DNA of 64,000 nucleotides from Bacillus sp. AZ43 (GCA_004570425.1 SPQJ01000021.1:1-64000), one strand, 5' to 3'. Counted from the stretch's first letter, positions 1-8,542 are shown. Program-made: numbers and translations. Notes: generated by a model from the sequence alone, not told the origin.

Positions 1-737
1 GATCTCACGGCCGCCTGGGGCGCGGGGGCGAGCAGCGGCTCGCCGGGGCGGCCGTGGAGGTGGAGCCGATCGTCGTCCCCGGGCCGGCGGCGCCGGCCGC
101 GCGGCCCGCCCCGGCGGTCGAGCCGGAGGTCGTCTGGGCGACCGGGCGCAGCACCGAGCAGATCCTGGCGCTGGTCCGCGAGGCCCGCCGCGAGCACCCC
201 GACCGCCCGGCGCTGGTGCTCCGCGCCCCCGCCGAGGCGCTGGTGGCCCTGGCCGCCGAGCACGACGCCTACACGACCATGGACGCCGCGGCCATGGCCG
301 CCGCCGTCGGCCCCCTGCCCGAGTCGGTGGGCCGGGTGCACGTGCTCTGCGCCGGCGGCGCCGACACCCCCGTGGCCGCGGAGGCCGCCTTCGTCGCCCG
401 GGTCACCGGGACCGAGGTGGCCCGCGTCGACGACGTCGCGGGCAGCCGCCTGCGGGCGCTGGTCACCGACGGCACGCTGCTCGCCGACAGCGACTGCGTG
501 GTCGTCGTCGCCGGGATGGACGCCTCGCTCGCCGCGACGGTCGGCTCGATCGCCGACGTCCCGGTGGTCGCCGTCCCGACGTCGGCCGGGGCCCCCAACG
601 CGTTCGCCGGCCTCGGCGCGCTCATGACGATGCTCAACTCGGCCGCGCCCGGCGTGGCCGTCAGCACCATCGACAACGGCTACTCCGCCGGCGTCTTCGC
701 CGCCCGGGTCGCCCGCCGGAGCGCCCCGCGCGGTTGA
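1..737 (+). CDS. larB: LarB-like nickel-pincer cofactor biosynthesis protein, 5' end cut by the window
   Basis: The frame is already open at base 3, so the N-terminus lies outside the window. The visible 240 or so residues match the C-terminal AIR-carboxylase/PurE-like domain of LarB, which in characterised systems carboxylates the pyridinium ring of nicotinic acid adenine dinucleotide and hydrolyses it on the way to the nickel-pincer nucleotide of lactate racemase. Recognisable blocks are EVVWATGRST, VVVVAGMDASLAATV, VPVVAVPTSAG and MLNSAAPG followed by IDNG. In the LarB proteins I know these read VVAGMEGALPSVV, VPTSVGYGASF and LNSCAxG; here the cysteine codon position (642-644) encodes alanine. 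The stop TGA (735-737) abuts the stop of the convergent pxpC. It may be a divergent or inactive LarB; the fold assignment is firm, the activity is not. Confidence 0.8.
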   Translation, partial: SHGRLGRGGEQRLAGAAVEVEPIVVPGPAAPAARPAPAVEPEVVWATGRSTEQILALVREARREHPDRPALVLRAPAEALVALAAEHDAYTTMDAAAMAAAVGPLPESVGRVHVLCAGGADTPVAAEAAFVARVTGTEVARVDDVAGSRLRALVTDGTLLADSDCVVVVAGMDASLAATVGSIADVPVVAVPTSAGAPNAFAGLGALMTMLNSAAPGVAVSTIDNGYSAGVFAARVARRSAPRG

Positions 738-1598
738 TCAACCCGCCCGCCCGAACCTGACCGTCTGCCCCGGCCGGAGCTGGGCGCAGCGGTCGACGTC
801 GCTGCGCAGCGGGTCGTCGGCGACGTACCCGATCACCGGGTAGCCACCGGTGACCGGGTGGTCGGCGAGGAAGAGCACCGGCAGCCCGGACGGCGGCACC
901 TGCAGCGCCCCGCGCACCATCCCCTCGCTGGGCAGCTCCCCCTCGCGCAGCCGCGCCAGCGGCTCGCCGTCCAGGCGGAGCCCGATCCGGTTGCTCTCGC
1001 TGGTGACCGTCCACGGCTGCTCGGTCAGCCGGGCCCAGCCCGCGTCGCCGAACCAGTCGGCGCGCGGTCCGGGGAGGACCCGCACGGTCACCTCACCGCC
1101 CGGCGGGTCCGGCACGGGCGCCAGGTCGAGGTCGGGCACCGGCAGCCGGGGGCTGCCGACGGGCAGCACGTCGCCGTCGCGGACGACGGCCGGTCCCAGC
1201 CCCGAGAGCAGGTCGGTCGACCGGGAGCCGAGGACGGCGGGGACGTCGATGCCGCCCCGGACGGCGAGGTAGGTGCGCAGCCCGCTCGTCGGCGGGCCCA
1301 GCCGCAGCTCCTGCCCGGCGCGCAGCCGCACCGGACCGTTGTGCGCGGTGGCTCCCGCGCACCGGGCCCCCGTGGTGACCAGCGTCAGCTCGTTCTCGGC
1401 GCGGACGGCGAGGCCGCCGAGGGTCACCTCGAGCAGCGCGGCGTCCGGCGGGTTGCCCACCAGCCGGTTGGCCAGCCCGGCCGACGACCGGTCGCAGCTG
1501 CCCGACCGGCCGATGCCGAGCGACGCCTGCCCGAGCCGGCCGGTGTCCTGCACGGTGGTGAGCGGACCGGTGGTGAGCACGGTCAACGCCGGGGTCAT
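738..1598 (-). CDS. pxpC: 5-oxoprolinase subunit C (biotin-dependent carboxyltransferase-like)
   Basis: 286 residues. Family: PxpC/KipA, the larger partner of PxpB; with PxpA the trio cleaves 5-oxo-L-proline to L-glutamate using ATP in the cytoplasm. Seen: the family start TVLTTGPLTTVQDTGR, then LGIGRSGSCDRSSAGLANRLVGN split across the first 45 residues, the LRTYLAVRGGI block, and a C-terminal GGYPVIGYVADDPL. Length is close to normal for this family. The ATG at 1598 overlaps the pxpB stop by four bases (ATGA), indicating translational coupling in the order NRAMP-like, pxpA, pxpB, pxpC. Its stop touches the stop of the convergent larB, leaving no spacer. Confidence 0.93.
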   Translation of the reverse strand: MTPALTVLTTGPLTTVQDTGRLGQASLGIGRSGSCDRSSAGLANRLVGNPPDAALLEVTLGGLAVRAENELTLVTTGARCAGATAHNGPVRLRAGQELRLGPPTSGLRTYLAVRGGIDVPAVLGSRSTDLLSGLGPAVVRDGDVLPVGSPRLPVPDLDLAPVPDPPGGEVTVRVLPGPRADWFGDAGWARLTEQPWTVTSESNRIGLRLDGEPLARLREGELPSEGMVRGALQVPPSGLPVLFLADHPVTGGYPVIGYVADDPLRSDVDRCAQLRPGQTVRFGRAG

Positions 1599-2206
1599 GC
1601 CTGCTCCACGAAGCGCACCCGCACCCCCGGCCGCAGCAGGGCGGCCGGGTCGCGGTCCAGGTCGAAGACGGCGACGTCGGTCCGGCCGATGAGCTGCCAG
1701 CCGCCCGGGGACTCCCGCGGGTAGACGCCGCTGAACTCGCCGGCCACCGCGACCGCGCCCGGCGGCACCCTGGTCCGCGGGGTCTCGCGGCGGGGGACGT
1801 CCCATGCGCCGCCGGGCTGGACGAGGTAGCCGAAGCCGGGGGCGAAGCCGCAGAACGCCACCGTCCACTCGGCGCCGGTGTGCCTGCGGACCAGCTCCTC
1901 GGGGGAGGTGCCGAGGAGCCCCGCCAGCTCGGCGAGGTCCTCCCCGTCGTAGCGGACCGGGAGCTCCACGACGTCGCCGGTCCCCCGGGCCGGAGGGCGG
2001 GGCGTCGTCCGCCGGACGGCCTCGCCGACGGCGTCGGGTGTCGTGCGCGCCGGGTCCAGGACCAGCAGGACCGTGCGCGCCGCCGGCACGATGTCGAGCA
2101 CCCCCGGCGGCGGCTCGTCGGACAGGGCGGCGTAGAGCCCGAGCACCTCGTCGAGCTCGTCGAGCTCCACGAGGACGGCGGCCCGGCCGCTCGGGAGGAG
2201 CCGCAT
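1595..2206 (-). CDS. pxpB: 5-oxoprolinase subunit B (allophanate hydrolase subunit 1 family)
   Basis: 203 residues, usual length. Works with PxpC as the ATP-dependent part of prokaryotic 5-oxoprolinase. The family motif TVAFCGFAPGFGYL is at about residues 113-126, followed by an R-T-R-V-P-P-G-AVAVAGEFSGVYP block and GGWQLIGRT, all typical of PxpB/KipI. The ATG at 2206 shares one base with the pxpA stop (TGATG), and its stop overlaps the pxpC start, so the three subunits form a tightly coupled unit. KipI-type sporulation inhibitors are in the same family, but the context fixes the 5-oxoprolinase role. Confidence 0.93.
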   Translation of the reverse strand: MRLLPSGRAAVLVELDELDEVLGLYAALSDEPPPGVLDIVPAARTVLLVLDPARTTPDAVGEAVRRTTPRPPARGTGDVVELPVRYDGEDLAELAGLLGTSPEELVRRHTGAEWTVAFCGFAPGFGYLVQPGGAWDVPRRETPRTRVPPGAVAVAGEFSGVYPRESPGGWQLIGRTDVAVFDLDRDPAALLRPGVRVRFVEQA

Positions 2207-2967
2207 CAGCGGGCGAACGGGGCGACCTCGACCCCCGCCCGCTCCAGCGCCCCCCGCACCCGCCGTGCGATGTCGACGGCGCCGGGGGTGTCGCCGTGCA
2301 CGCAGATGGAGTCGGGGCGCAGGGTCAGCGCGCCGCCCTCGACGTCCCTGATCGGCTCCCCGGCGGCCATCGCGACGCACCGGCGGGCGATCTCGTCCGG
2401 GTCGTGCAGCACCGCCCCCGGCAGCCGCCGGGACACCAGCGTGCCCTCCGGGGTGTACGCGCGGTCGGCGAACGCCTCGTGCACCACGGTCAGCCCCGCC
2501 TCCCCGGCCAGCCGCAGCCAGGCGGAGCCCGGCAGGCCCAGCACCGGCAGGCTCCGGTCGTGGTCCACGACGGCCCGGACGACGGCGGCCGCCTGCTCCT
2601 CGTGGTGGACGATGGCGTTGTAGAGCGCGCCGTGCGGCTTGACGTAGCGCACCCGGTCGCCGGCGACGCGGGCGAACGCCTCGAGGGCCCCGAGCTGGTA
2701 GACGACGTCCTGGGTCAGCGCGTCCGGCTCGACGTCGACGAACCGCCGGCCGAAGCCCGGCAGGTCGCGGTAGCCGACCTGGGCGCCGATGGCCACGCCC
2801 CGCTCGACGGCCCGATCGCACACCCGCCGCATGATCGACGGGTCGCCGGCATGGAACCCGCAGGCGACGTTCGCGCTGGTCACGATGCCGAGCAGCGCCT
2901 CGTCGTCCCCGAGCGTCCACTGCCCGAAACCCTCGCCGAGGTCGGAGTTCAGGTCCACGCCGGCCAT
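2206..2967 (-). CDS. pxpA: 5-oxoprolinase subunit A (LamB/YcsF family)
   Basis: 253 residues, standard for the LamB/YcsF family. PxpA carries the ring-opening step of 5-oxoproline degradation together with PxpBC. The N-terminus has the signature [14 protein letters not shown], followed by [41 protein letters not shown] and, near the end, [11 protein letters not shown], all conserved blocks around the proposed active site. The start was set at 2967 because the family begins with M[11 protein letters not shown]. Only 8 bases separate it from the stop of the NRAMP-like gene upstream, so it is almost certainly in that operon. Confidence 0.94.
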   Translation of the reverse strand: MAGVDLNSDLGEGFGQWTLGDDEALLGIVTSANVACGFHAGDPSIMRRVCDRAVERGVAIGAQVGYRDLPGFGRRFVDVEPDALTQDVVYQLGALEAFARVAGDRVRYVKPHGALYNAIVHHEEQAAAVVRAVVDHDRSLPVLGLPGSAWLRLAGEAGLTVVHEAFADRAYTPEGTLVSRRLPGAVLHDPDEIARRCVAMAAGEPIRDVEGGALTLRPDSICVHGDTPGAVDIARRVRGALERAGVEVAPFAR

Positions 2968-2975
2968 CCTCCCCC

Positions 2976-4202
2976 TCACGAGAACAGCTCGATGACGGGG
3001 CGGACCGAGTTGACCGCGAGGTAGATGGTCAGCAGCCAGGCCGCCCAGCCGACGACCAGGAGCCACCGCGGGTAGCGGTATCCGCCGAGCAGATCGGCCC
3101 GGCGGGTCGCCACCCACAGCAGGACGGCGATGCCGATCGGGAGGAGCAGTCCGTTGAAGGCGCCGGCGAAGACGAGCAGGGTGGTCGGTGCCGCCCCGGC
3201 CAGCACGAAGGCCAGCGTGGTGACCGCGATGAAGGCGCAGACCAGGATCGTGCGGGTGCGGTCGCTCGTGCGGGTGCGGGAGGTCACGAACGACACCGAC
3301 GTGTAGGAGGCGCCGATCACGCTGGTGATCGACGCCGCCCAGAGGACGACGCCGAAGACCCGCAGCCCCACCTCGCCGGCCGCCTGCTCGAACGCGTTCG
3401 CCGCCTGGTTCTCGCTCCCGAGGTCCGCGCCACCGGCCACCACGCCGAGGATCGCCAGGAAGAGGACCACCCGCATGATCCCGGTGATCGCGATGCCGGT
3501 GACCGAGCCACGGGTGATGTCCCGGACGTGCGCGGGCCCCGTGACGCCGGAGTCGAGCAGGCGGTGCGCTCCCGCGTAGACGATGTAGCCGCCGATCGTG
3601 CCGCCCACCAGCGTCGTGATCGCCAGGAAGGACACCTCCTCGGGCAGGACGACGTTCGCGAGCGCCCGGCCCACCGGCGGCCCGGAGGTGATGGCGATGT
3701 AGGTCGTCAGCACGATCATCAGCAGCCCGAGGACCACCACGATCCGGTCGACGGCGACCCCGGCCCGCTTGCTGAGGAAGATGCCGATCGCGACGAGGGC
3801 CGAGAGCGCGCCGCCGATCTTCGGGTCGAGGCCGAACATCGCGTCGGTGCCCAGCCCCGCGCCGCTGACGTTGCCGACGTTGAACACCAGGCCGCCGACC
3901 ACCAGGAGCACGGCCATCACCCAGCCCAGCCCCGGGACGACGAGGTTGCCCAGCTCCTGGGCGCGCCGGCCGGAGACGCCGATGACGCGCCACGCGTTCA
4001 TCTGCAGGGCGATGTCGATGACGATCGAGACGGCGATCGCGAAGGCGAAGGCGACCCCCAGCTGGACGGTGAACGCCGTCGTCTGGGTGATGAAGCCCGG
4101 CCCGATGGCCGAGGTGGCCATCAGGAACATCGCGCCGAGCAGCGTCGAGCGGGTGCTGCTGGCGAGCCGGCCGGTGGTCGGGGGACTCGGATCCGGTGCC
4201 AT
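2976..4202 (-). CDS. NRAMP-fold transporter lacking the canonical metal-site motifs
   Basis: 408 residues with about 11 hydrophobic segments. By overall pattern it belongs to the NRAMP/SLC11 superfamily and would usually be labelled a divalent metal transporter. The first helix keeps GPGF (residues 34-37), but the DPGN metal-binding motif expected shortly after is absent: the sequence continues [12 protein letters not shown]. In the sixth helix region the MPH motif is also absent; [16 protein letters not shown] stands there. It is the first gene of the pxpABC operon. A role in uptake of 5-oxoproline, another small organic substrate, or an unusual ion is an inference from context; classical Mn/Fe transport looks unlikely. 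A GGAG sits five bases before the ATG at 4202. Confidence 0.85.
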   Translation of the reverse strand: MAPDPSPPTTGRLASSTRSTLLGAMFLMATSAIGPGFITQTTAFTVQLGVAFAFAIAVSIVIDIALQMNAWRVIGVSGRRAQELGNLVVPGLGWVMAVLLVVGGLVFNVGNVSGAGLGTDAMFGLDPKIGGALSALVAIGIFLSKRAGVAVDRIVVVLGLLMIVLTTYIAITSGPPVGRALANVVLPEEVSFLAITTLVGGTIGGYIVYAGAHRLLDSGVTGPAHVRDITRGSVTGIAITGIMRVVLFLAILGVVAGGADLGSENQAANAFEQAAGEVGLRVFGVVLWAASITSVIGASYTSVSFVTSRTRTSDRTRTILVCAFIAVTTLAFVLAGAAPTTLLVFAGAFNGLLLPIGIAVLLWVATRRADLLGGYRYPRWLLVVGWAAWLLTIYLAVNSVRPVIELFS

Positions 4203-4243
4203 GGCTGCTCCGCGGTTCGTGGGCCGGCGGACGGGGCGCGCCC

Positions 4244-4290
4244 GACGGTAGCGAGGCGCGCGGTCGACGGCGAACCCGGCGGCTACCGTC
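4244..4290. promoter_or_regulatory. Divergent promoter region of the pxp operon and larC, with symmetric GCTACCGTC boxes
   Basis: The 93-base gap between the NRAMP-like start (4202) and larC (GTG 4296) contains GCTACCGTC at 4282-4290 on the plus strand and its exact inverted copy at 4244-4252. Each copy supplies a TACCGT that fits an actinobacterial TANNNT -10 box, one facing each gene. For larC the box (4284-4289) ends six bases before the GTG, as expected for a leaderless transcript. For the pxp operon the box lies about 42 bases before the ATG, leaving room for a leader with a ribosome-binding site. The 9-base inverted repeat could also be an operator. Confidence 0.5.
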
Positions 4291-4295
4291 CCGCC

Positions 4296-5471
4296 GTGAC
4301 CATCGGCTGGCTGGACCTCTCCGCGGGCGCCGCGGGGGACATGCTCCTCGGCGCCCTCGTCGACGCCGGGGTGCCCCTCGACGTCCCGGCCCGGGCGGTC
4401 GCCGCCCTCCCCGTGGAGCCCGTCCGCCTGGTGACCGAGCAGACGACGCGGCACGGGCTCGGCGCCACCCGGGTGCACGTGCACGCGCCGGAGTCCCGCA
4501 CGCACCGCACCTGGGCCGACGTCCGGGCGCTGCTCGCCGACGCCGCGCTCGCCCCCGCGGTCCGCGACGGCGCGCTGGCGGTGTTCGGGCGGCTGGCCGT
4601 CGCCGAGGGCCGGGTGCACCGGGTCGCCCCGGACGACGTCCACTTCCACGAGGTCGGGGCGCTCGACGCCCTCGCCGACGTCGTCGGCGTGGTGGCCGGG
4701 TTCGCGCACCTCGGGCTCAGCCGGCTGGCCGCCTCCCCGGTCGCGCTGGGCAGCGGCTCGGCGCGGGGCGCGCACGGCGTCGTCCCGGTCCCCGGCCCGG
4801 CGGTGCTGGAGCTGCTGGCCGGGATACCCGTCGCCGCGGGCGCCGTCCCCGCCGAGATGTGCACCCCCACCGGCGCCGCGCTGGTGGCCTCCCTCGTGGA
4901 CGAGTGGACGGCGCTGCCGCCGATGCGGGTCTCTCGGGTGGGCACCGGCGCCGGCGGGCGCGACCCGGCCGAGCTGCCCAACGTCGTCCGGCTGGTCCTC
5001 GGCGAGCCCGCGGAGCCGCAGCCGGCCGGCCCGGTGGTCCTGGAGACCAACGTGGACGACCTCGACCCGCGGCTGTGGCCGGGCGTCCTCGAGGCGCTGT
5101 TCGCGGCCGGCGCCTCCGACGCCTGGCTCACGCCGATCCTGATGAAGAAGGGGCGGGCCGCGCACACCCTGTCGGTGCTGTGCCGCCCCGGCGCGGTCGC
5201 CGACGTGCAGGCCGCGGTCTTCGCGACGACGACGAGCATCGGCCTGCGGGTGGTCCCGGTCGGCAAGGTCGCGCTCGAGCGGGTCCAGTCCTCCGTCGAG
5301 GTGCTCGGCGGCACGGTGGGGGTGAAGGTGGCCGTGCACGCGGGCCGGGTGGTCAACGTGAGCGTCGAGTACGAGGACGTCGCCGCGCTGGCCCGCGAGC
5401 TGGGGCTGCCGGTCAAGGAGGTGCTGCGGGCCGCCACCGCGGCCGCCGAGGCCGCTCACCCCGCCGGCTGA
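4296..5471 (+). CDS. larC: Nickel insertion protein LarC
   Basis: 391 residues. LarC is the CTP-dependent nickel insertase that completes the nickel-pincer nucleotide cofactor. Seen: N-terminal [16 protein letters not shown], histidine-rich [28 protein letters not shown], the LarC2-type block [12 protein letters not shown] with [11 protein letters not shown], and a C-terminal [20 protein letters not shown]. In some lactobacilli larC is read as two parts joined by a programmed frameshift; here it is one uninterrupted frame. GTG at 4296 is chosen because a TACCGT -10 box ends six bases upstream and the protein then begins with the family start. No larE or larA is visible, so whether the pathway is complete cannot be judged here. 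Confidence 0.93.
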   Translation: MTIGWLDLSAGAAGDMLLGALVDAGVPLDVPARAVAALPVEPVRLVTEQTTRHGLGATRVHVHAPESRTHRTWADVRALLADAALAPAVRDGALAVFGRLAVAEGRVHRVAPDDVHFHEVGALDALADVVGVVAGFAHLGLSRLAASPVALGSGSARGAHGVVPVPGPAVLELLAGIPVAAGAVPAEMCTPTGAALVASLVDEWTALPPMRVSRVGTGAGGRDPAELPNVVRLVLGEPAEPQPAGPVVLETNVDDLDPRLWPGVLEALFAAGASDAWLTPILMKKGRAAHTLSVLCRPGAVADVQAAVFATTTSIGLRVVPVGKVALERVQSSVEVLGGTVGVKVAVHAGRVVNVSVEYEDVAALARELGLPVKEVLRAATAAAEAAHPAG

Positions 5472-5491
5472 CAGCAGGCCACTTCCCCGAT

Positions 5492-5512
5492 TGGCCCGTG
5501 GAGAGCGGGCCA
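5492..5512 (+). terminator. Short hairpin after larC
   Basis: TGGCCCG (5492-5498) and CGGGCCA (5506-5512) form a perfect 7-base-pair stem with a 7-base loop, 20 bases after the larC stop. There is no T-tract. It may end or attenuate the larC transcript before the next plus-strand gene. Confidence 0.4.
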
Positions 5513-5534
5513 CTCGTCGCGCAGGCTCGGGGGC

Positions 5535-6158
5535 ATGCTTCCCCGCCGGCTCGTCCAGCTCTACCTGGGGCTCACGCTCTACGGCGTCTCGATGGCCCTG
5601 ATCGTCCGCTCCGCCCTCGGCAACATGCCGTGGGACGTGCTGCACCAGGGGCTGGCGGACCGGCTGGACTGGTCGATCGGCACGGCGGCGATCGTCGTCG
5701 GCGCCCTGGTCCTGCTGGCGTGGATCCCGCTGCGCCAGCGCCCGGGGCTGGGCACGGTCAGCAACGTCGTCGTCCTGGGGCTGGCCCTGGACGCCACGCT
5801 GGCGCTCGTCGCCGCGCCGTCGTCGCTCCCCCTGCGGGTGGCGATGCTGGCGGGCGGGATCGTGCTCAACGGCGTCGCCACCGCCGCCTACATCGGCGTG
5901 CACTTCGGGCCCGGGCCCCGCGACGGGCTGATGACCGGCCTGGTGCGGCGCACCGGGTGGTCGGTGCGGCTGGTCCGCACGTCGATCGAGGTCGCCGTCG
6001 TGGCCGCCGGCTGGCTGCTCGGCGGCACGCTCGGCGTCGGCACGGTCCTCTACGCGGCCGCCATCGGGCCGCTGGTGCAGCTGCTGCTGCCCCGCCTGTC
6101 CGTCAGCCCTGCTCCGCGCCCCACTCGGCCAGCCGGCGCTCCACCTCTGCGGGGCTGA
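5535..6158 (+). CDS. YczE/YyaS-type integral membrane protein
   Basis: 207 residues with five predicted membrane segments. The N-terminal block LVQLYLGLTLYGVSMALIVR with ALGNMPWDVLHQGLA is characteristic of the YczE/YyaS/YitT-related group, and GPGPRDGLMTGLVRRTGWSVRLVR is the second conserved stretch (about residues 130-153). Function in this group is not established; a transporter or membrane-organising role has been proposed. The C-terminal 18 codons overlap antisense with the end of the convergent VOC gene (6103-6158). Confidence 0.85.
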   Translation: MLPRRLVQLYLGLTLYGVSMALIVRSALGNMPWDVLHQGLADRLDWSIGTAAIVVGALVLLAWIPLRQRPGLGTVSNVVVLGLALDATLALVAAPSSLPLRVAMLAGGIVLNGVATAAYIGVHFGPGPRDGLMTGLVRRTGWSVRLVRTSIEVAVVAAGWLLGGTLGVGTVLYAAAIGPLVQLLLPRLSVSPAPRPTRPAGAPPLRG

Positions 6159-6576
6159 GGTCCTCGACCCGGGTCATGATCGCCCAGCGGTGGCCGAACG
6201 GGTCGTAGACGGAGGCGAAGCGGTCGCCGGTGACGAAGGTGTCGGGCTTCTCGCGGACGGTCGCGCCGCGCTCCACCGCCTTCGCGAAGACGGCGTCGAC
6301 GTCGGGCACGTAGATGCACGTCGAGCCGCTGACCGTGTCGCCGTCCCGGCGCGGCGGCACCAGCCCGTACTGCTCGTTCGGGTCCGACAGCTGCAGCCGG
6401 CCCTCGGCGAACTGCAGCTCCGCGTGCATCACCGTGCCGTCGGGGCCGTCCATGCGGCTGACGACGGTCGCGCCGAACACCTCCTCGTAGAACCGGATCG
6501 CCTCGGCCGCGGGCGAGCAGACGAGGAACGGGGTGAGCGTGGTGTAGCCCTCGGGGCGTCCGTCGGTGGTCGTCAT
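6103..6576 (-). CDS. VOC family protein (glyoxalase/PhnB-like)
   Basis: 157 residues. A single-chain VOC protein of the PhnB-like type: the start YTTLTPFLVCSPAAEAIRFY is the first beta-alpha unit, FGATVVSRMDGPDG and MHAELQFAEGRLQLSD follow, and DRFASVYDPFGHRWAIMTR is the second-half signature with a metal-ligand-type histidine. Proteins of this group are cytoplasmic and act as dioxygenases, isomerases or antibiotic-binding proteins; the substrate cannot be told from sequence. A GGGGA ribosome-binding site precedes the ATG. It is divergent from the AraC-type regulator with 27 bases between the starts, so the regulator may control it. Confidence 0.85.
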   Translation of the reverse strand: MTTTDGRPEGYTTLTPFLVCSPAAEAIRFYEEVFGATVVSRMDGPDGTVMHAELQFAEGRLQLSDPNEQYGLVPPRRDGDTVSGSTCIYVPDVDAVFAKAVERGATVREKPDTFVTGDRFASVYDPFGHRWAIMTRVEDLSPAEVERRLAEWGAEQG

Positions 6577-6591
6577 GTCCCCGATGCTGCC

Positions 6592-6597
6592 TACGCT
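6592..6597 (+). promoter_or_regulatory. TACGCT -10 box for a leaderless AraC-type gene
   Basis: TACGCT ends six bases before the GTG at 6604 and there is no Shine-Dalgarno, which fits transcription starting at or beside the start codon. Confidence 0.45.
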
Positions 6598-6603
6598 GCG
6601 CGC

Positions 6604-7458
6604 GTGCGGTCTTGGACGAACGCGACAGCTCCCGCGGGAACCACCCGCGGCGTGCTGCGCCCGGCGGAGACCCAGGCGGTGGCCGGGCTGCGCCGCGACT
6701 CCGCCGTCGCCCCGGAGCTGCGGCCGTTCGTGGAGCGCTACTGGTCGGTGCGCTGGGACCGCACCGGTCAGCCGCCCTTCCGCTCCGAGGTCCTCAGCCA
6801 CCCGAGCGTCAACGTCTCCGTGGAGAGCGGGACCGGCCCCCGCTTCGGGGTGCCGCTGCCCGCCGTCCTGGTGCACGGGGTGGTCAGCCGCAGGTTCGTC
6901 ATCGACCTCGTCGGCGTCGGACGCACGACGGCGGTGAAGTTCCGGCCCGGCGGGTTCACCGCCTTCACCGGCGCCCGGCCGGCCCGCGACCGGGCCGTTC
7001 CCCTGGGCGACGAGCTGCGCGTGCCGGCGCGGCAGCTCCTCGACGGCGTGCTCGCCGTCGAGGAGGACCACGAGCGCGCCGCCGTCCTCGACGCCGCGCT
7101 GGCGCCGCACGCGCCCGAGCCGCCCGCCGCCTACCTGGACCTGCTGGAGCTGTTCGACCGGATGGTCGACGACCGGTCGCTGGTGCGCGTGGAGCAGGTG
7201 GCGGCCCTGGCCGGCGTCGGCGTCCGGTCCCTCCAGCGGCTGTTCGCCGCGTACGTCGGGGTGAGCCCGAAGGCGGTGCTGACCCGCTACCGGCTGCAGG
7301 ACGCCGCCGCGCTCATCGACGCCGGCGAGGTCGACGACCTGGCCGGGCTGGCGGCGTCACTGGGCTGGTTCGACCAGGCGCACTTCAGCCGCGACTTCCG
7401 GGCCGTCGTCGGCACTACCCCGTCGGCCTACCTGCAGCGGGCGCGCTCGGCTCCCTAG
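6604..7458 (+). CDS. AraC family transcriptional regulator
   Basis: 284 residues. An N-terminal sensing region (about 1-175) precedes an AraC/XylS helix-turn-helix pair at about 190-280: VEQVAALAGVGVRSLQRLFA is the first helix-turn-helix and LAGLAASLGWFDQAHFSRDF the second, ending in VVGTTPSAYLQ. The N-terminal ELRPFVERYWSVRW is common in regulators annotated with DUF6597. The start GTG at 6604 is supported by the -10 box six bases upstream. It probably controls the divergent VOC gene. Its 3' end overlaps the convergent MFS gene by 44 bases. Confidence 0.9.
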   Translation: MRSWTNATAPAGTTRGVLRPAETQAVAGLRRDSAVAPELRPFVERYWSVRWDRTGQPPFRSEVLSHPSVNVSVESGTGPRFGVPLPAVLVHGVVSRRFVIDLVGVGRTTAVKFRPGGFTAFTGARPARDRAVPLGDELRVPARQLLDGVLAVEEDHERAAVLDAALAPHAPEPPAAYLDLLELFDRMVDDRSLVRVEQVAALAGVGVRSLQRLFAAYVGVSPKAVLTRYRLQDAAALIDAGEVDDLAGLAASLGWFDQAHFSRDFRAVVGTTPSAYLQRARSAP

Positions 7459-8542
7459 TGCGCAGACCGGCCCGTACGACCGGGACGACGGCGAACACCA
7501 GCACCGCCACCGCGACCGGTCCTGCGACCGCCCAGGCGGCGAAGACGAGCAGCGAGGCGAGCTCGATGCCCAGGCCCGCGACGGAGGTGATCGTCGCCCG
7601 GTGGCCGCTGGCGATCCCGTCCTGCAGGCGGGCCTCCGCGACGACGAGGACGGCCAGGTAGAGGGCGTAGAAGGCGGCGACCGCCGCGAGCGCCGCCGGC
7701 CGGCCCCAGACCGCGGCGCCCGCGAGGCAGCCGGCCGCGACCACCAGCAGACCCAGCAGGGTGCCGCGCCGCAGCCGGTCGGCGCGACCCCCGAGCGCGG
7801 CGCCCGCGGCTCCGGCCAGGGCGATGACGAGGACGGCGAACGGGACGGCCGACGTCGGCACGCCCCAGTCGCCGGCGAGGACGGGGAAGTACTCCTCGAC
7901 CGCGTCCAGGCCGCCGATCAGGGCGACGGCGAGCACCAGCACCCGCAGGGCCGGTGACCGGAGCCCCTCGACGACGCCGTTCCGGAGCGGCTCTTCCTCG
8001 TCGTCGTCCGCCGTCCTCGGGGCCTCGGGGAAGCGGAGCGCGAGCGCGGCGGCGGCCAGGCAGACCGCGACGCTCGCCCAGCCGACCAGCGGGTAGCCGC
8101 CCACCGCGAACAGGGTGCCGGCGGCGAACGCCGTCGGCACCTGGACGAGGAGCTCGGCGGCGGTCATCCAGCCGTTCACCCGTGCGTAGCCGTCGCCGGC
8201 GCCGACGGCGACGAGACCGTCGTAGACGAGCGCCTCGCTCGCGCCGGAGACCAGCGCGCCGGAGACGCCCCACAGCACGAAGCCGGCGGCGAAGGCCCAC
8301 GCCTCGGGCGCCGCCGTCCAGACGGCGAAGCCCGCCGCCTGCAGCAGGCCGGCGAGGACGACGACGCCGCGCCGGGACCACCGGTCCGCGAGCACCCCGG
8401 CGGGTACCTCGGTGAGGAACGAGGTGATCGACCAGACCGCGAACAGCAGGGAGATCTGCGCGCCGGACAGCCCGGTGTCGAGGAAGAGCAGCGCGTAGAG
8501 CGGGTAGAGCGGCACCAGCTCGGACAGCGCTGCCCAGCCCAC
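7415..8542 (-). CDS. MFS transporter
   Basis: 375 residues, 11-12 membrane segments. The MFS loop signature between helices 2 and 3 is visible as GVLADRWSRRGVVVLAG, after TSFLTEVPA; an acidic central loop (TADDDEEEPLRNGVVEG) joins the two halves. The pattern resembles efflux-type 12-helix MFS proteins, but I cannot assign a substrate. No ATG is available in frame near the start; GTG at 8542 gives a short N-terminus directly before the first helix, and an upstream CTG would add about 20 residues. Its tail overlaps the AraC gene by 44 bases. Confidence 0.82.
   Translation of the reverse strand: MGWAALSELVPLYPLYALLFLDTGLSGAQISLLFAVWSITSFLTEVPAGVLADRWSRRGVVVLAGLLQAAGFAVWTAAPEAWAFAAGFVLWGVSGALVSGASEALVYDGLVAVGAGDGYARVNGWMTAAELLVQVPTAFAAGTLFAVGGYPLVGWASVAVCLAAAALALRFPEAPRTADDDEEEPLRNGVVEGLRSPALRVLVLAVALIGGLDAVEEYFPVLAGDWGVPTSAVPFAVLVIALAGAAGAALGGRADRLRRGTLLGLLVVAAGCLAGAAVWGRPAALAAVAAFYALYLAVLVVAEARLQDGIASGHRATITSVAGLGIELASLLVFAAWAVAGPVAVAVLVFAVVPVVRAGLRTREPSAPAAGRPTG

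Noticed and set aside
4296-5471. Programmed frameshift in larC as in lactobacilli
   Set aside because: The gene is continuous from the N-terminal LarC1 motifs to the LarC2 motifs in one frame.
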